Source: Castanea sativa (Eukaryota > Streptophyta > Magnoliopsida > Fagales > Fagaceae). From it: a DNA stretch of 64,000 bases. Location: positions 28,310,003 through 28,374,002 of the forward strand of contig NC_134016.1 in NCBI RefSeq assembly GCF_040712315.1, in the 5' to 3' direction. A program made the position numbers and the translations under genes. The notes beneath the pieces are model-generated. The model worked only from the letters and a program-made list of their open reading frames with translations, had not been told where the DNA came from and did no database searches. Below, one piece after another: positions 1-11,409 of this stretch (within the stretch, counting starts at the first letter, position 1; every line of letters starts with the position of its first letter).

Positions 1-57
1 GATTTCTTATTCAACTATCAAATACTTTACCAATCAAGCTAACTAAAACCCACAAAA
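1..57 (-). repeat. tRNA-derived SINE, cut by window edge
   Basis: Read on the minus strand, this piece matches the head of the SINE family at 18802-18965 and 55203-55363, including the tRNA-like box A region (TTAGCTTGATTGGTAAA, compare TTAGCTCAGTTGGTAAA). The rest lies outside the window. It is a retroposed pol III-type element, not a tRNA gene. Confidence 0.6.
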
Positions 58-444
58 TAAATAAAATATAAGTAACATTGTTTGAAAGTAAACATTAAAA
101 AAAATGGAATGAAATAAAATAAAATTATTTTATAATAATAATATTATTATTCTACCCCCTCATTATTATAGAACATAAAAAAAATTATTCTAGTTTAGAT
201 TACATGTGAACAAAATTGTTGCTTGTTATTTTATTTTATTTTTTTTTTAGAGGAAAGAACGTGTAGAATAATTCAGAATAGCTATTTCAGCTTAAAAGTA
301 TATGGGAAACTTGTGGTGAAAGACCCTCTGTCCACACAATAATACAGTCTAGAAAATTGATTGTCAATCTAGATAAACTGGGGGCAACTTTATTATCAAT
401 TTGTCATCTCTTCTAACATGAAAGTAGTAATAGTAAACTACATG

Positions 445-632
445 CCCCAGGATGAGTGGCTCAGTTGGTGTGAGATCTCACGTGCATGCATGAGGTTTGT
501 AGCGTCCCGATCACAGTAGTTATATCTCAATCCAACATTCCTTAGTGGGAAATGCCCTTATTAGGTCACGCCCTGGAGGGTAAGCCACATATAATCGTCC
601 CCGCCCCATTTTTAGATTATCAAAAAAAAAAA
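445..632 (+). repeat. SINE with target site duplication
   Basis: A 188-bp unit begins CCCCAGGATGAGTGGCTCAG and ends in a run of about twelve A. It is flanked by a 19-bp direct repeat differing at one position (426-444 AGTAATAGTAAACTACATG; 633-651 AGTAATGGTAAACTACATG). Box A-like start, A-tail and long TSD together identify a SINE. Its body differs from the other SINE family in this window. Confidence 0.8.
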
Positions 633-651
633 AGTAATGGTAAACTACATG

Positions 652-1259
652 GGAAACTGGTTACTTGTTATTTGCTTTTAAAATTCAAAGAAACAATAAT
701 AGTAAACTACAAATAGGTGTTATGGGGTAACACCGTAATAGTAATAAGCCACTACTTTGGACTTGTTATTTGCAAAAGGCACCGGAGAATAGCATTTGAA
801 GGTCATATATTTTATTGTCTATTGGGACAAAAAAAAAAAAAACAAAACGATAATCATTAACAAGAGCCTCGTCATAATACTTTGGAGTGATGCAATTGTG
901 GGGCTCATAGATTGTCTTTTTTTAGAATTGAACACACACAAGAGAAAGGGAATGGATTATAACACAAAGACACACCACAACTCGACATGTCAAATTAAGA
1001 TTATTAATATACAATAGCTAAAAAACAAACTATGTAGATTTTTATGTCGTAAAGCAATTCATGTTTCACATATTTATTGTCAACAAAATAAACATTTGTC
1101 TAAAAGGCAAACAAATATTTTTTAAAGGTCCATGCATGGCAGGAAAAAAAAAAAACTTGAAATAAATTTGGCCAAAACAAACAAAATAACAAAATAAAGC
1201 AAATCTAAAGTTGGCTAAGAAATCCCACGCTTATTAATTTTTAGACCTAAACATCAGTG
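652..1259. other. AT-rich intergenic stretch, nothing recognised
   Basis: Only simple A-runs and short ORFs with no family resemblance are visible. No splice-compatible coding pattern or transposon end could be seen. Confidence 0.5.
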
Positions 1260-2389
1260 TCAATAGGACACCTTTGTGCTCAAGATTTGGGCAACCAAAG
1301 AACATCTTCTTATACATTGGATTTTCCATCCAAAATATTTAGGCATTAGTCTTTGAAATTGGATCCAAGTCCAGTACGCCCAAAGCTGTGTGAATTTCTA
1401 CTCCATATGACTTTGCAAAGCACTTTGCCATAACATCAATCACCCTATCAATTGCCATTGATACATTATCAAATGACTGGGAACTTACATTCCCAAGTTC
1501 ATCATCTTCTACCACTCTTCTTTTCTTGCTTTTAGAAGGCATGGCATCTTACAATGACACTCAAGAACATATAACATTATTTTCTAGTGACCTCATTTGA
1601 TCATCTTTGACTTCAAAGTTCTTCAAAGAAACTTGATTTTGGGATACCATAATATCAATCCCATCAATAGTGGTCGATGCAACATACCTAGTACATTTCT
1701 CCTTTGCATTTCAGCATAATCACATTTTGCTCTAATTTTAGCCCAAAGTTGTGACATCTTAGGGTAGTTAGGCATAAGTTGTCATTCACTTCTTGGCCAT
1801 AGGTTTAGACTATTAAAAACTAAGGAAAATGATAATGCAACAATATATAATTATGTAATATGAAATTAAACTCACAAAAAAATGTAATTTACCACTATGA
1901 GTGGCTCCTAAAATTTTGGTACAGCTGTCCACATATGTAAAGAATCATTCCATCCAAAACCACTTAATCCATCTTTAAATATGTCATGGCATTAATGAAA
2001 ATTCTTTTTTAGTGTCTTTTGTCAAATTTTCACCTTATCCTTGTTAATCTCCCCATGAAATTTGTCAATCAACTCTTTCACTATGTTATCATATGCCTTA
2101 GGGGTAAAAGTTAGAATGTTGATACATAATTAATGGAATGCTTATAATATCCCCCTTATCCTCCTTGTCAACATCGGTAGAAATGATCTTTCGCTCATGT
2201 TCAACTATAGCGAAAGCCACTAAATCTAGAGCCACTTGGCGTTTTAACCCAGTTCCACGTTAACTCTACCACCTATGATCAGTTGATGTAAAAAAAACAT
2301 CCACTAAAGCATCATTCATAACACTAGTCCATTGTACTTCTTTGCTTGGATCTCCACCATTCTACTTTGATATCTTGCTCATGCTATAA
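1260..2389 (-). pseudogene. Myb/SANT-like ORF of PIF/Harbinger element 1 (decayed)
   Basis: Read leftward from 2389, fragments give VQWTSVMNDALVDVFF, typical of the start of the plant Myb/SANT-like DNA-binding domain that accompanies PIF/Harbinger transposases. The last fragment (1542-1339) is a 67-residue tail with a basic KSKKRR stretch. Many stops and frameshifts separate the pieces, so no intact protein can be made. In live elements this second protein helps the transposase bind DNA. It lies on the same strand and just downstream of the transposase remnant at 2640-3345, as expected. Confidence 0.6.
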
Positions 2390-2639
2390 TTAATAGGATA
2401 AAAAACACATAAAAATAATGTGTAAATATTAATATTAATTATCAAAAGATAGAGAGTAATATCATGGAAAGAGAAATTTCCATAACATTTATGTCTAAGT
2501 GATTGAAACATAACAGTCTTAAACAACATGACAACAATAAACCCAAAAGTTATCACATTTGGACAGAGCTTTGCCACATGGCTAATGCTATAAAATCTCA
2601 TATAATATCTCCTTGCCAAGCATCCTCATCATTTTCTCT

Positions 2640-3345
2640 TGGAGTAAGGGCCACATGTTCATGATGGGAATGTAACAACCTCTTCGTCAAATTCAGCAAC
2701 AAGGCTTTCATAGGGATCGTCACTCATTAAATAATTTTGAAGTATGCAACACAATAAAATGATTTCATTCTGTGTGCCAACACAATAAGTAGGTTTTGTA
2801 GTCTTGCTATGATAGAAAATCTCTTTTTTAGTACTCCAAATGCTCTTTCAATAGCATTGCGGAGTGACACATGTTGTAAATTAAATAATTCTTTAGCATT
2901 TTTAGGGAGACGAGTAAAGTATTCTTTTAAATGATAACACACTTCCCTATAAGGTGCAATCAAACGACTTCTATTCATGTATCCCACATCAACAAGATAA
3001 TATTTACCTAATAAACAATAATAATTGTTAATTATATAGTATAAAAAATTTTAAATTATATAAAATACATCCAAATATGTATTTGAATTAAATTTACCCC
3101 ATGGGATTTTCAAGTCATCTTTCCTAGTTAAAACACTCTTTATTATTCTTGAATCTGAACTAGTTCCATCCCAATATGGTAACACATATGTGAATTTTAA
3201 ATTAAACGAGCATGCAGCCAACACATTTGGTGTTAGGCAACCCTTCCTACCTCGATATCTTAGTGCATCCTTATTAGACACTTTGATATGAATGTGTGTT
3301 TCATCAAGTGCCTCAATACAAGCTTGAGATTAACATTACTTCTCA
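2640..3345 (-). pseudogene. PIF/Harbinger (ALP1-like) transposase fragment
   Basis: Minus-strand reading gives the DDE nuclease core: ALDETHIHIKV (first acidic residue), RYRGRKG, GTSSDSR (second), KYYLVDVGYMNRSRLIAPYR, then RNAIERAFGVLKKRF (third, the E). A 90-bp GT-AG intron at 3008-3097 interrupts PWG|KYYLVD, and splicing restores the family sequence. Just after FGVLKKRF the frame shifts; the expected LLCCILHNYLMSDDP continues in another frame to about 2660. No N-terminal region was found above about 3345. The element is therefore dead, although the triad residues remain. Confidence 0.75.
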
Positions 3346-3863
3346 AAAACATTAATTAGCTATAGATTTTTTTTCCACTTTACCACAAATAGGTTATAAA
3401 ACATGCTATCTAGATGATCTCAATCATTGCAATTTAAAGTTATAGCTTATTATTTATAAACACATATTAATATAACAAATATAATTCATAACACATTTCA
3501 TTGTGAAGTTGGCTTAGACTAATGCATAAGTGAGAGATTTTGTAAAATGAATAACGTGTATAAAACCAATAAGCCACAGATTGACATTTACACATGAGTT
3601 TTGACATTTGACATTGACTTATATCTATTTATAAAAATCAATAGGCCATAAATTGAAAAAAAAATCTTAAAAATGATCAATTTCAAGAAAATTTGAACAT
3701 TAGAATGTAGCATAAAATCAGAATGCACAATCCAAACATAAACCAAAAAGGTGTGGTAATGAGCAAATCAAATAATCCAAACATAAATCAAAAATTGTGG
3801 TAATGAGCAAATCTGACAGTCCAAACAATTATATTTCCAGTATTCAAACCCAAGTTAACACAT
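3346..3863. other. AT-rich stretch, nothing recognised
   Basis: This lies where the transposase N-terminus should be on the minus strand, but no matching frame was seen. A short direct repeat, AATCCAAACATAAA.CAAAA, occurs near 3730 and 3776. Confidence 0.4.
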
Positions 3864-3872
3864 CCCCAAACT

Positions 3873-4534
3873 GGGCCAAAATGGGAATTTAACATTAATT
3901 TTTAAACATTATAATTAGTAGGTACTGTTTATAAACTATATTTTTTTACTAACATCTCGAGTCTAAGAGACTCGATTTTGGGCCAATAAATCGAGTCTCA
4001 AAGACTCGATTTTTATGGTCGGATCAAGTCTGATGTGTCATTTTTTCCGCGTGGACTCCACTTGGAAATTGAGTATCTGACACTCAATTTATATCTTTCA
4101 CTTGTTTTTTCTTATTTTCCTTCTCCTTCTTTTTTCTGAGTTTCATTTCCTCTGTGCATCTGTTCATCTGCTTCCTGCACAAGGTCAGCCACCACAAGCC
4201 CATCGCCGCTGACCCAGCAGCGCGACCCAGGCGGCGCGACCCAGGCGCACGAACCAGGTTTCTGGGATTTCTTAATTATTTTTTTTTTTTTGGGAGAGAC
4301 TTGAAATTTTTTTGGTTTGTAAATCGAGTCTCTAAGACTTGATTTCCAGGTAGACACCACGTAGATAAAATGCCACGTCAGACGTGATATACCATGGAAA
4401 TCGAGTCTTTGAGACTCGATTTTGGCCCCCAAAATCGACTCTCTTAGACTCGAGATGTTAGTATTATATTAACTTTCGAAACAGTACCTACTAACTATAT
4501 TCTTGAGCAATTATGGCTAATGGCCCATTTTCCC
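3873..4534. mobile_element. Mutator-type MITE, family M1 copy 1
   Basis: This 662-bp element has an exact 9-bp target duplication (CCCCAAACT at 3864-3872 and 4535-4543), the hallmark of Mutator-like elements. Its long but diverged terminal inverted repeats start GGGCCAAAATGGG and contain TAGTAGGTACTGTTT and its complement. Inside each terminus are palindromes of the type ATCGAGTCTC-N-GACTCGAT (near 3957, 3988, 4323, 4400 and 4433). The centre (4195-4260) is a GC-rich patch with repeated GCGCGACCCAGG. No coding capacity is apparent, so it would depend on a transposase elsewhere. A closely related copy is at 63263-63918. Confidence 0.85.
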
Positions 4535-4543
4535 CCCCAAACT

Positions 4544-4859
4544 GCATAAAACAGAAACACACACCTTAGATAACAAAGTCTAAGATATTAATGGTTATTA
4601 TAATAAATAAAAGGAAATTAACATAAATATAGAACTTAGTGGGTCATCATCAAACAGTTTAAGACAATTCATCTACACTATTATCCCAACACCTATACAG
4701 GCTTGTATGATAACATAGGTGAAAAAATACCAAAAAACACTAGTTGCTCTTAGAGGCCTTTTGTCAAACACCTAGCAGATTTAACCAAGAAATAGACCTT
4801 GGTTCTTCTACATGTGTTGTAGTAAAAAGAAGCATAATGTTCAGCACCTACACTACAAA
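4544..4859. other. Intergenic spacer between MITE and hAT
   Basis: AT-rich, with no gene or element recognised. It ends in ACTACAAA (4852-4859), the left target duplication of the hAT element that follows. Confidence 0.4.
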
Positions 4860-5589
4860 TAGGGCTACCACAGGTCAGGTTGGGTGACTGAAAATGTGAC
4901 CCGTACTCGACGGAACATACAAGTCAAACCCCACGGTTCAGGTCATCGGTTTAGCGGGTTGGATTCGTTGGTTAGGCAAGTTTGGGCTTCAGATTTGGAC
5001 ATTTTTTGGATTTAAATGAATTTTTTTACTACTATTTTTTGTGGGCCTTTGGCCCAAATTAACGGGCTTAATTTTCACAAAGATTTATATATTTTTGAAC
5101 CTTGTATATATATCATATGAGCCTCTTTTTACATCATTTATTTTAAATTGGGCCTTCAAGCTCAACTTGTATTAAGCCACTACACAAGTTTGAATCTTTT
5201 GGGCCTCAAAGCCATATCAGTCCAAATTTAATGTTTCTAGTTCCCACATATTAATAAATAATGATAACAAATACACAAAATAGCATGTAAAAGCCTAGAC
5301 AAAATAGCAAACAAATAAAAACTCATAATAGCACTTTTTAACCACCTATTAAACCACACAATACAAGAAAGAAATATTTTCAAAATGTCTTTAGCCTTAA
5401 GACCAGGATAGTACCTCAAAAAGCCATAAACAAATCAAGAAAACTCAGTAGTCTCATAGACATAAAAGTTGATCTCAACCTATTAAACCTGCCAACCATT
5501 ACACACGTAACAAATTCCAGCAAGCAAATTCCAACAAATAAATCAATCACAACCACACAAGTATGACAACAATAGATAAGAAGAGCATT

Positions 5590-5598
5590 CTGCAATAA

Positions 5599-5624
<26 letters not shown>
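5590..5624. repeat. (AT)n microsatellite
   Basis: Alternating AT run directly abutting the left end of the nested solo LTR at 5625. Confidence 0.85.
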
Positions 5625-5629
<5 letters not shown>

Positions 5630-6559
5630 GGTTAAAATGAATTGACCCCTTGCAAATTAATTAATTACCCAAGTTAATTAATTATTCAAATTACATGCAA
5701 TAGCGTGGTAGCACAAACAAATCACCAAATAACTAAATGCAGCAGAAAATAAATTTGGCACGGGTGATTTGTTTACGAATGGGCAAAACACCGAGGCAAA
5801 ATCCCACCGAGTGAATTTATGATCACAATTCCCGAGAATCCACTATCATCAATCACAAGTGGTTACAAGTATAAGGAATATTACCAAACCCTATGGCCTA
5901 TCCCGAAATACCAACCTACATTTGAACCCTTACCCCAATACCCAATTGGACTTGTATTGTAGCGGCAATCTCTCCGTTCAATGCATGAATCCCAGTACGT
6001 GACTAACCAATGTTGCACGAATCCCAGTACGTAACTAACTCACCAACTTGAAGAAGAGTGTTGGCTGCAAAGTTCTTTAATTCACCAACAATGAAGATCA
6101 TGAAGCTCCTTAGTCACAAAACCCTTGATGTAAAGACGCAATAGTTTCTATAGAGAGAATGATGAACTAAGTCACAATATGCTTATATTCTATTTGCATC
6201 ACCATGTGACAGCCTTTAAAATAAGCCTTATATTTGTCTAGGGTTGTGAGAAAAGAAACCCTACACAAATATATAAGCATATGTGTGTAATCAGATCTAA
6301 AAAGTCTGATTTCGTAATTATCGACAAATACAGCTTGTGTCGAGATTCTGTCAAGCTTCAACATTAAATCTCGATAGAAAGGATTCTATCGAGTTTTAAT
6401 GAACAACACTTCCTTCACTTGTTTCTTGGTTAGACTTGCGTGGTTTCAATACTTAACTTGAACACTTGTTCCTTGAAGTATTAAACCCATCATAGATCTA
6501 CTCAATTACAAGTAAAATGCATTTTGTCAAAAGATTAGTCAATTACATAAATATGTCCC

Positions 6560-6564
<5 letters not shown>
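5625..6564. mobile_element. Solo LTR, family A copy 1, nested in hAT 1
   Basis: The unit begins TGTTGGG and ends CCCTAACA, the short inverted ends of an LTR. It aligns along its length with the unit at 55516-56547: shared GCGTGGTAGCACAAACAAAT near the left and AATTACATAAA.ATATGTCCC near the right. No internal coding region or second LTR is adjacent. The flanks are (AT)n and (CA)n microsatellites, so no target duplication can be read. Direction of transcription is probably minus, judging from the better-preserved second copy. Confidence 0.7.
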
Positions 6565-6598
<34 letters not shown>

Positions 6599-6612
6599 AA
6601 TATATATATATA
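6562..6612. repeat. (CA)n then (AT)n microsatellite
   Basis: A CA run of about 17 units from the LTR end to 6595 is followed by TAAATATATATATATA. With the (AT)n on the other side of the LTR, the original target was probably one compound microsatellite. Confidence 0.85.
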
Positions 6613-7139
6613 TACCATAGAGGTGGAGAGGGTAGAAGACAGTTACTGCAAGTCTGTAAGGCAGTAAGCTAGTTACAATATTCTTAGTATTATATATAAT
6701 TAGTTACAATTATGAAATACCTAAATATTTCCAAAAAAAATAGATTTTCTAAAGCATTAAAGCACAACTACTCTATTCTCTATAGCTAAGTTCATGACTT
6801 ATAGAAAAGAAAACCTATAAACTATAAATTTTCCTTTCTATAAGCAAGAGTTTGTCCAAAAGTCTGTCTCCTATAAACAATGTGTCCTTCCTCTTACAAT
6901 AAAAGGGCAAAAAGATATTTATCAAGAGCAAAACCAAAAAATAAAGAATAGCAATAACCAAAATCAATAGAAAGGGCAGTAACCAAACTTAATAGAAATA
7001 ACAGTAAGAGCAAAAACTTACACGGTTAGTGATTAGTCATCAATACTAATTGAGATACCTTTGCCTGAGTTTGTCATAACTAGAAAAGAAAAAGAAATGA
7101 AGGCAATTGGATTAAATTTCATTTGACTAAGACACATTT

Positions 7140-9140
7140 AATAGCAATTAATAGTCAAAAAGTTTTGAAGTTAAACATATCACTAAGTCATGAAATTCAT
7201 CTTTCAATGCCTCATCCTTTGATTTGCGAAAAGAAATTGGAACCAAGGCTTGAAGCCAATTTTGAGCACAAACCGGGTTTTAAAACATAAAAGGAGAGAG
7301 TGAACTCTGAAATGTATCAACCTTCGATACTAAATGCTGACTCAAAAGTAACAGTAGAAACAAGTACAACCAGCACATCCCTAGCCATTTTGAACAGCAC
7401 TTGATATCTATTTGAATTGGTCTTCCACCACCCCAATATCACAAATTTCACATCCCTTCCACTTTTACAATTTTCAACCAAATATTTGTCAATCTCATTG
7501 CTACACCCTATGGACTGCTTAATCTCCAAAAAACACTCATATCTAGAATTAACATTGCATATGGATCGGTACAACTAATTGAATCACCTTCTATGTGTCC
7601 ACTCACTCCCACTTGGTACTTGCACATTTGGTGAATAAGCACAAGAGTAATAATTATATAATTTGACCAAGGTGCCCCTCATCAACTCATTCATCTCATT
7701 AACCACTTCATCCCCATAAATTTCAGAAAAAAAAAAAAAACTTCATTTTCTTTCTTGGATCAAGGACCACAACCACATACAAAAGATGATTAAATTTATC
7801 TTCTTTCCCCCAATACTTATCAAATTTAGATTTCATTTTAGTTGTCATGTTTTTCAAGAGGTGATTTTGAGATTTAATTAAATGAACAATATTCTATTGA
7901 ATAACAAACATCTCATCAAAAAAGGTGTTTGAAGTAAAATACAAAGAACCGAATAACTTCTTTGTTGCGTTGTAAAAAATCTTCAAAAACCCACAAAGGT
8001 CCTACAATTTTGGAAATCAATATAACTAGGAGATCCCAAACCACCACTATTCTCCTTGTCCACTCGTATTTCTCAAAGTTTTCAACAATTTTTAACATGA
8101 GGTTGGTAAAGTTTAACCTAATTGGTACATTTAGACAAAAAAGAAATTTAGACTTAATACCTAATCTCTCTACAAAACTTATCAAAGTTGGATTTCTTTT
8201 TGTGAGGACTTCAGATACCTCACAGCTTCATGCACCTTAGCAATGGATGCATTAATTTCTTTCAAATCATCCCCATAATTAGATTTAGGATATGTGCACA
8301 ACACCTCATGTATAAGAACTCATGTTCTAAAACAGTTCCCTTTCAATATTTAGCTACAGTTTGCAAAAATTTAATGGAGCCACTATTTGGGCTAGCATTG
8401 TCCATTATCAAAATGAATATGCCATTAATACCTCCATTCATGCAACACATCTCAATTTTTCTACCTATAGTCTCCCCCTTATGGTCTTCAACTTAACAAA
8501 AATTCAGAATTCTTTTATGCAACTTCCAATCATCATCAATAAAATAACATGTGAGGGACATATAATTCAAATTTTGAATACTAGTCTATGTGTTCTTAAT
8601 GAGGCACACCCTACGACCCTTCAGTTTCTCTCTCTTAACACCATAAATTTCAATCGCATCCCTAGCCATAGTTTGACGAGATGGGATATCCCTAATACGC
8701 AACTTAGGTTGTAAGGTTGTCAAAAATATTTGAAACTCATATCCTGCAACAAACTTAAAAGGCAACTCATCTATTATAATCATCTCAGCAAGTGCCTTTC
8801 TAGAAGCCTCAACAGTAAAGCTTGTTGGTACAAGCTGAAACCCTTCCTCCCCATCCATTTTGGGTTCAAATACTAAAGTTTGTTGCCCTTTTAGTGCATC
8901 TCTGTTAGGGTTTTTAACACAATTTGGCACATGATTCAATAAATTAGTAGAACTATGCCCTTTACTATCAGCAAGATAAGTTTTTTTTTTTGCAATAATT
9001 GTAAACATCTTTAAAATGATCCTCACTAATCTGTATTTTTTCAAAATGATCCCAAATAGTAGACTTTTTTCCTATTATTACCACAACTAGTAGCTTTCTC
9101 ACTCGCCTTGCCTTTACCTTTAAAGCGAAGTGGGGGGAAA
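7140..9140 (-). pseudogene. hAT (RICESLEEPER/zf-BED) transposase, decayed
   Basis: Order on the minus strand: a BED finger (STIWDHFEKIQ at about 9060-9080, then YCKK and HVPNC); EEGFQLVPTSFTVEASRKAL and ELPFKFVAGY (8880-8740); a catalytic-domain stretch ending in RCCAHILNLI (about 8280); and the C-terminal dimerisation region DKYLVENC...FVILGWWKTNS.RY...MARDVLVVLVST...ESAFS (7520-7320), with a tail CAQNWL near 7260. The pieces lie in different frames with internal stops, so no functional enzyme is made. It sits between intact-looking hAT ends at 4860 and 10585. Confidence 0.8.
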
Positions 9141-10593
9141 ACTCAACATTAGTTAGAGTGCAGCAAGTTCAGCTTGGGTAGTAGGTGTTGTATGGGAAAG
9201 GGGTGCATCACTAGAGGGTTTTATAACCTAAATACATCTAATTTAAGCATTAGCAAACTATCATAACAATGATACTACTAACCCAGTAACAAGAACACAC
9301 ACACACACTCACACGCACAAGTGACACAACAAGAGGTCAAAGCAACAACAAAACAACAACAAAAGTAACAAACAAACAACAACAACAACAACAACAACAA
9401 CAAGAAGTTAAAAGAGAAACAACAGAAGAGAAATGATACCTTAGAGAACCCTTAGCTGTTAGGGATTCGACCTTGAAGAGAAAGAAAAAAGAGTAGCCTA
9501 CTTGAACAACTTTCAACTCCTATATAAAATAAGAGTTACAATTTTTTAAGTTGGGAAAACAAAATGAATCAAACAAATGAGGAATAAAATACAATCAAAT
9601 ATACAAAATAAAAATATGTTAGGATTTCATCTTTATAAAGTGATAACTCAAATCTTTAAAAAGTGATAAATTAGGGGTTCATCTTTAAAAAGTGATAACT
9701 CAAATCTTTGACCCAATAAATCAAATCAAAACAATTAGGGTTTCATCTTTGAATTCAATCTCTTGGTCAATTTTGGTCCCCTAATCTCTGAATCAAATAG
9801 AAAAGTATAGAGTAACTACATTGACTAGTCATTACAATTCACAACTATAATCATTTTCAATGAAATACAATGGATACTATGTTTTGTAGTGGAATCAAGC
9901 ACATGCAACTTTGTGGTTAAGTAATTTCTCAATACTATGATCTTTAAGTTTTAAATTATTTGAACAAGATGATAAATCCATATCTTAAAAATCAAAATAG
10001 AGAAAAAAGAGAGATGAAAATGGAAGAAAATATACCTAAGACTGAGAAGCTAAGATCGAGAGGCTAAGAAGACTTAACCCATTCACGGTGTGGTGATGAG
10101 GTGGCGGCAATAGCAGCTAGGGTTTAGAGAGGAGTATGGAGAATGTGGAGTGAAAAGTGAGAGACTAGAGAGTGAGATGAGAGGCTAGGTCTAAAATATG
10201 TGGTCATGGGGAAGTGGAACTGTGGAGACGTTTGAACTTTGAAGGCTTTGAAATTAATTTGAAATTTAGCCGTTCATATTTGATTTTGGCTTTGTCGTGT
10301 AAGTTCTAGTTAGCGTGTAAGTCTTAATAAGTCAATGCTTTAGTCTAATCACTTCAGTCTTCATGTTTTCACCTAGAAAGAACTGAATTTTTTTTTTTCA
10401 AAATCTAAAACCTTCAATCAGGTCGGGTTATATGGGTTTTAAATCCCTTCACCCGCTACCCGAACCAAATTTTTAATTTTTATTAGTAGAAGACCCGAAC
10501 CATGGGCTTCAGGTTCGCCTATTGGGCATCGAGTCGGTCAGATTTGATTGGTTTGGCCAGGTCTTTAATCAACTGGACAGCCCTACCTACAAA

Positions 10594-11409
10594 ATATTTA
10601 GAATAATAAAACCTACAAATTAGAAACAAATTGATATATCAAAGTAAATATTAAGGGGGAGGGGGGACATCTTTACTCAAGTAGAAGTAGATAAACAAAT
10701 ATAAAAGATTGAAAAACTTAACCAAAACCCAACCAAATCAATCTATACCAACTCAATAGTGTGGAGGAGAGTTGTTCTCGAGGTGAATGGGCTATGATGT
10801 CTTGGAGACAAGGTTTCATAGAAAGAAAAATAGGCAGGGCAATGAAGATGAGGCAATGCACACCATGGACTAGGACTGTTTCTGGCTTTGTGCAACTTAA
10901 GGATTTGGAGTCGAGAGGTGACAACAGGTTTGAGAGAGTAATGATTGATATAGCTACTACGTCTTTTGCAACCCATGAACACCACTATTAGTCCATTACC
11001 CTGTCCAACAAATCCATCTTAAAGAGCTCCTTGATAGTCATAATGCATTTCCATCGAATTGGGGATGTATCTACAACTTGGGCGATTGGAGTGTGCGAGG
11101 TTGGACCAAGTTTGAGCAAAAGGGGAGAGTTTGTATTGCACTAAGGAGAAGTTGGGAGAAACAGAAATAGAGGGAAGAGGGCTAAGATTGACACAATCGT
11201 CAATCATAGATAGATAGAAAAAGAAAAAGAGCGTGTAGAGGTATTAGGGAGAACATGTTAGCAAATATAGGTATTAAAAAATTAATTAAATAAATTGGAT
11301 GATGTAGAATTTGTGAGTACTCTAAATATGATGTGTCAACATATAATGAGGTCAACAAAAAGTCAATGGCTTCGATTTTATAGTACATATAAATACCTTT
11401 GATTTCATC
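10594..11409. other. Spacer between the two hAT elements
   Basis: No confident feature. Short overlapping ORFs at 10718-11207 on both strands resemble no family I know. Part of it may be the 3' flank of the second hAT element, whose left terminus was not found. Confidence 0.4.

Larger units (their letters stand above)
4860..10585 (-). mobile_element. hAT transposon 1, complete ends, dead transposase
   Basis: The element begins TAGGGCT (4860) and ends AGCCCTA (10585), with an 8-bp target duplication matching 7 of 8 (ACTACAAA at 4852-4859, CCTACAAA at 10586-10593). The subterminal regions (4875-4980, 10410-10570) are rich in GGGTT/CCCGAACC, common in plant hAT ends. A decayed RICESLEEPER-type transposase lies inside on the minus strand, and a 940-bp solo LTR is nested at 5625-6564. 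Total span is 5726 bp. The interval 9140-10400 holds AC/AAC microsatellites (9297-9315, 9373-9402) and a purine-rich, probably transcribed, leader. Confidence 0.8.

Noticed and set aside
4860..10585. Candidate domesticated hAT gene
   Set aside because: The transposase is split among frames with many stops, and intact termini with a target duplication indicate an ordinary dead transposon.
10718..11207. Overlapping ORFs on both strands of 60-80 codons
   Set aside because: Length is within chance expectation and no family motif is present on either strand.
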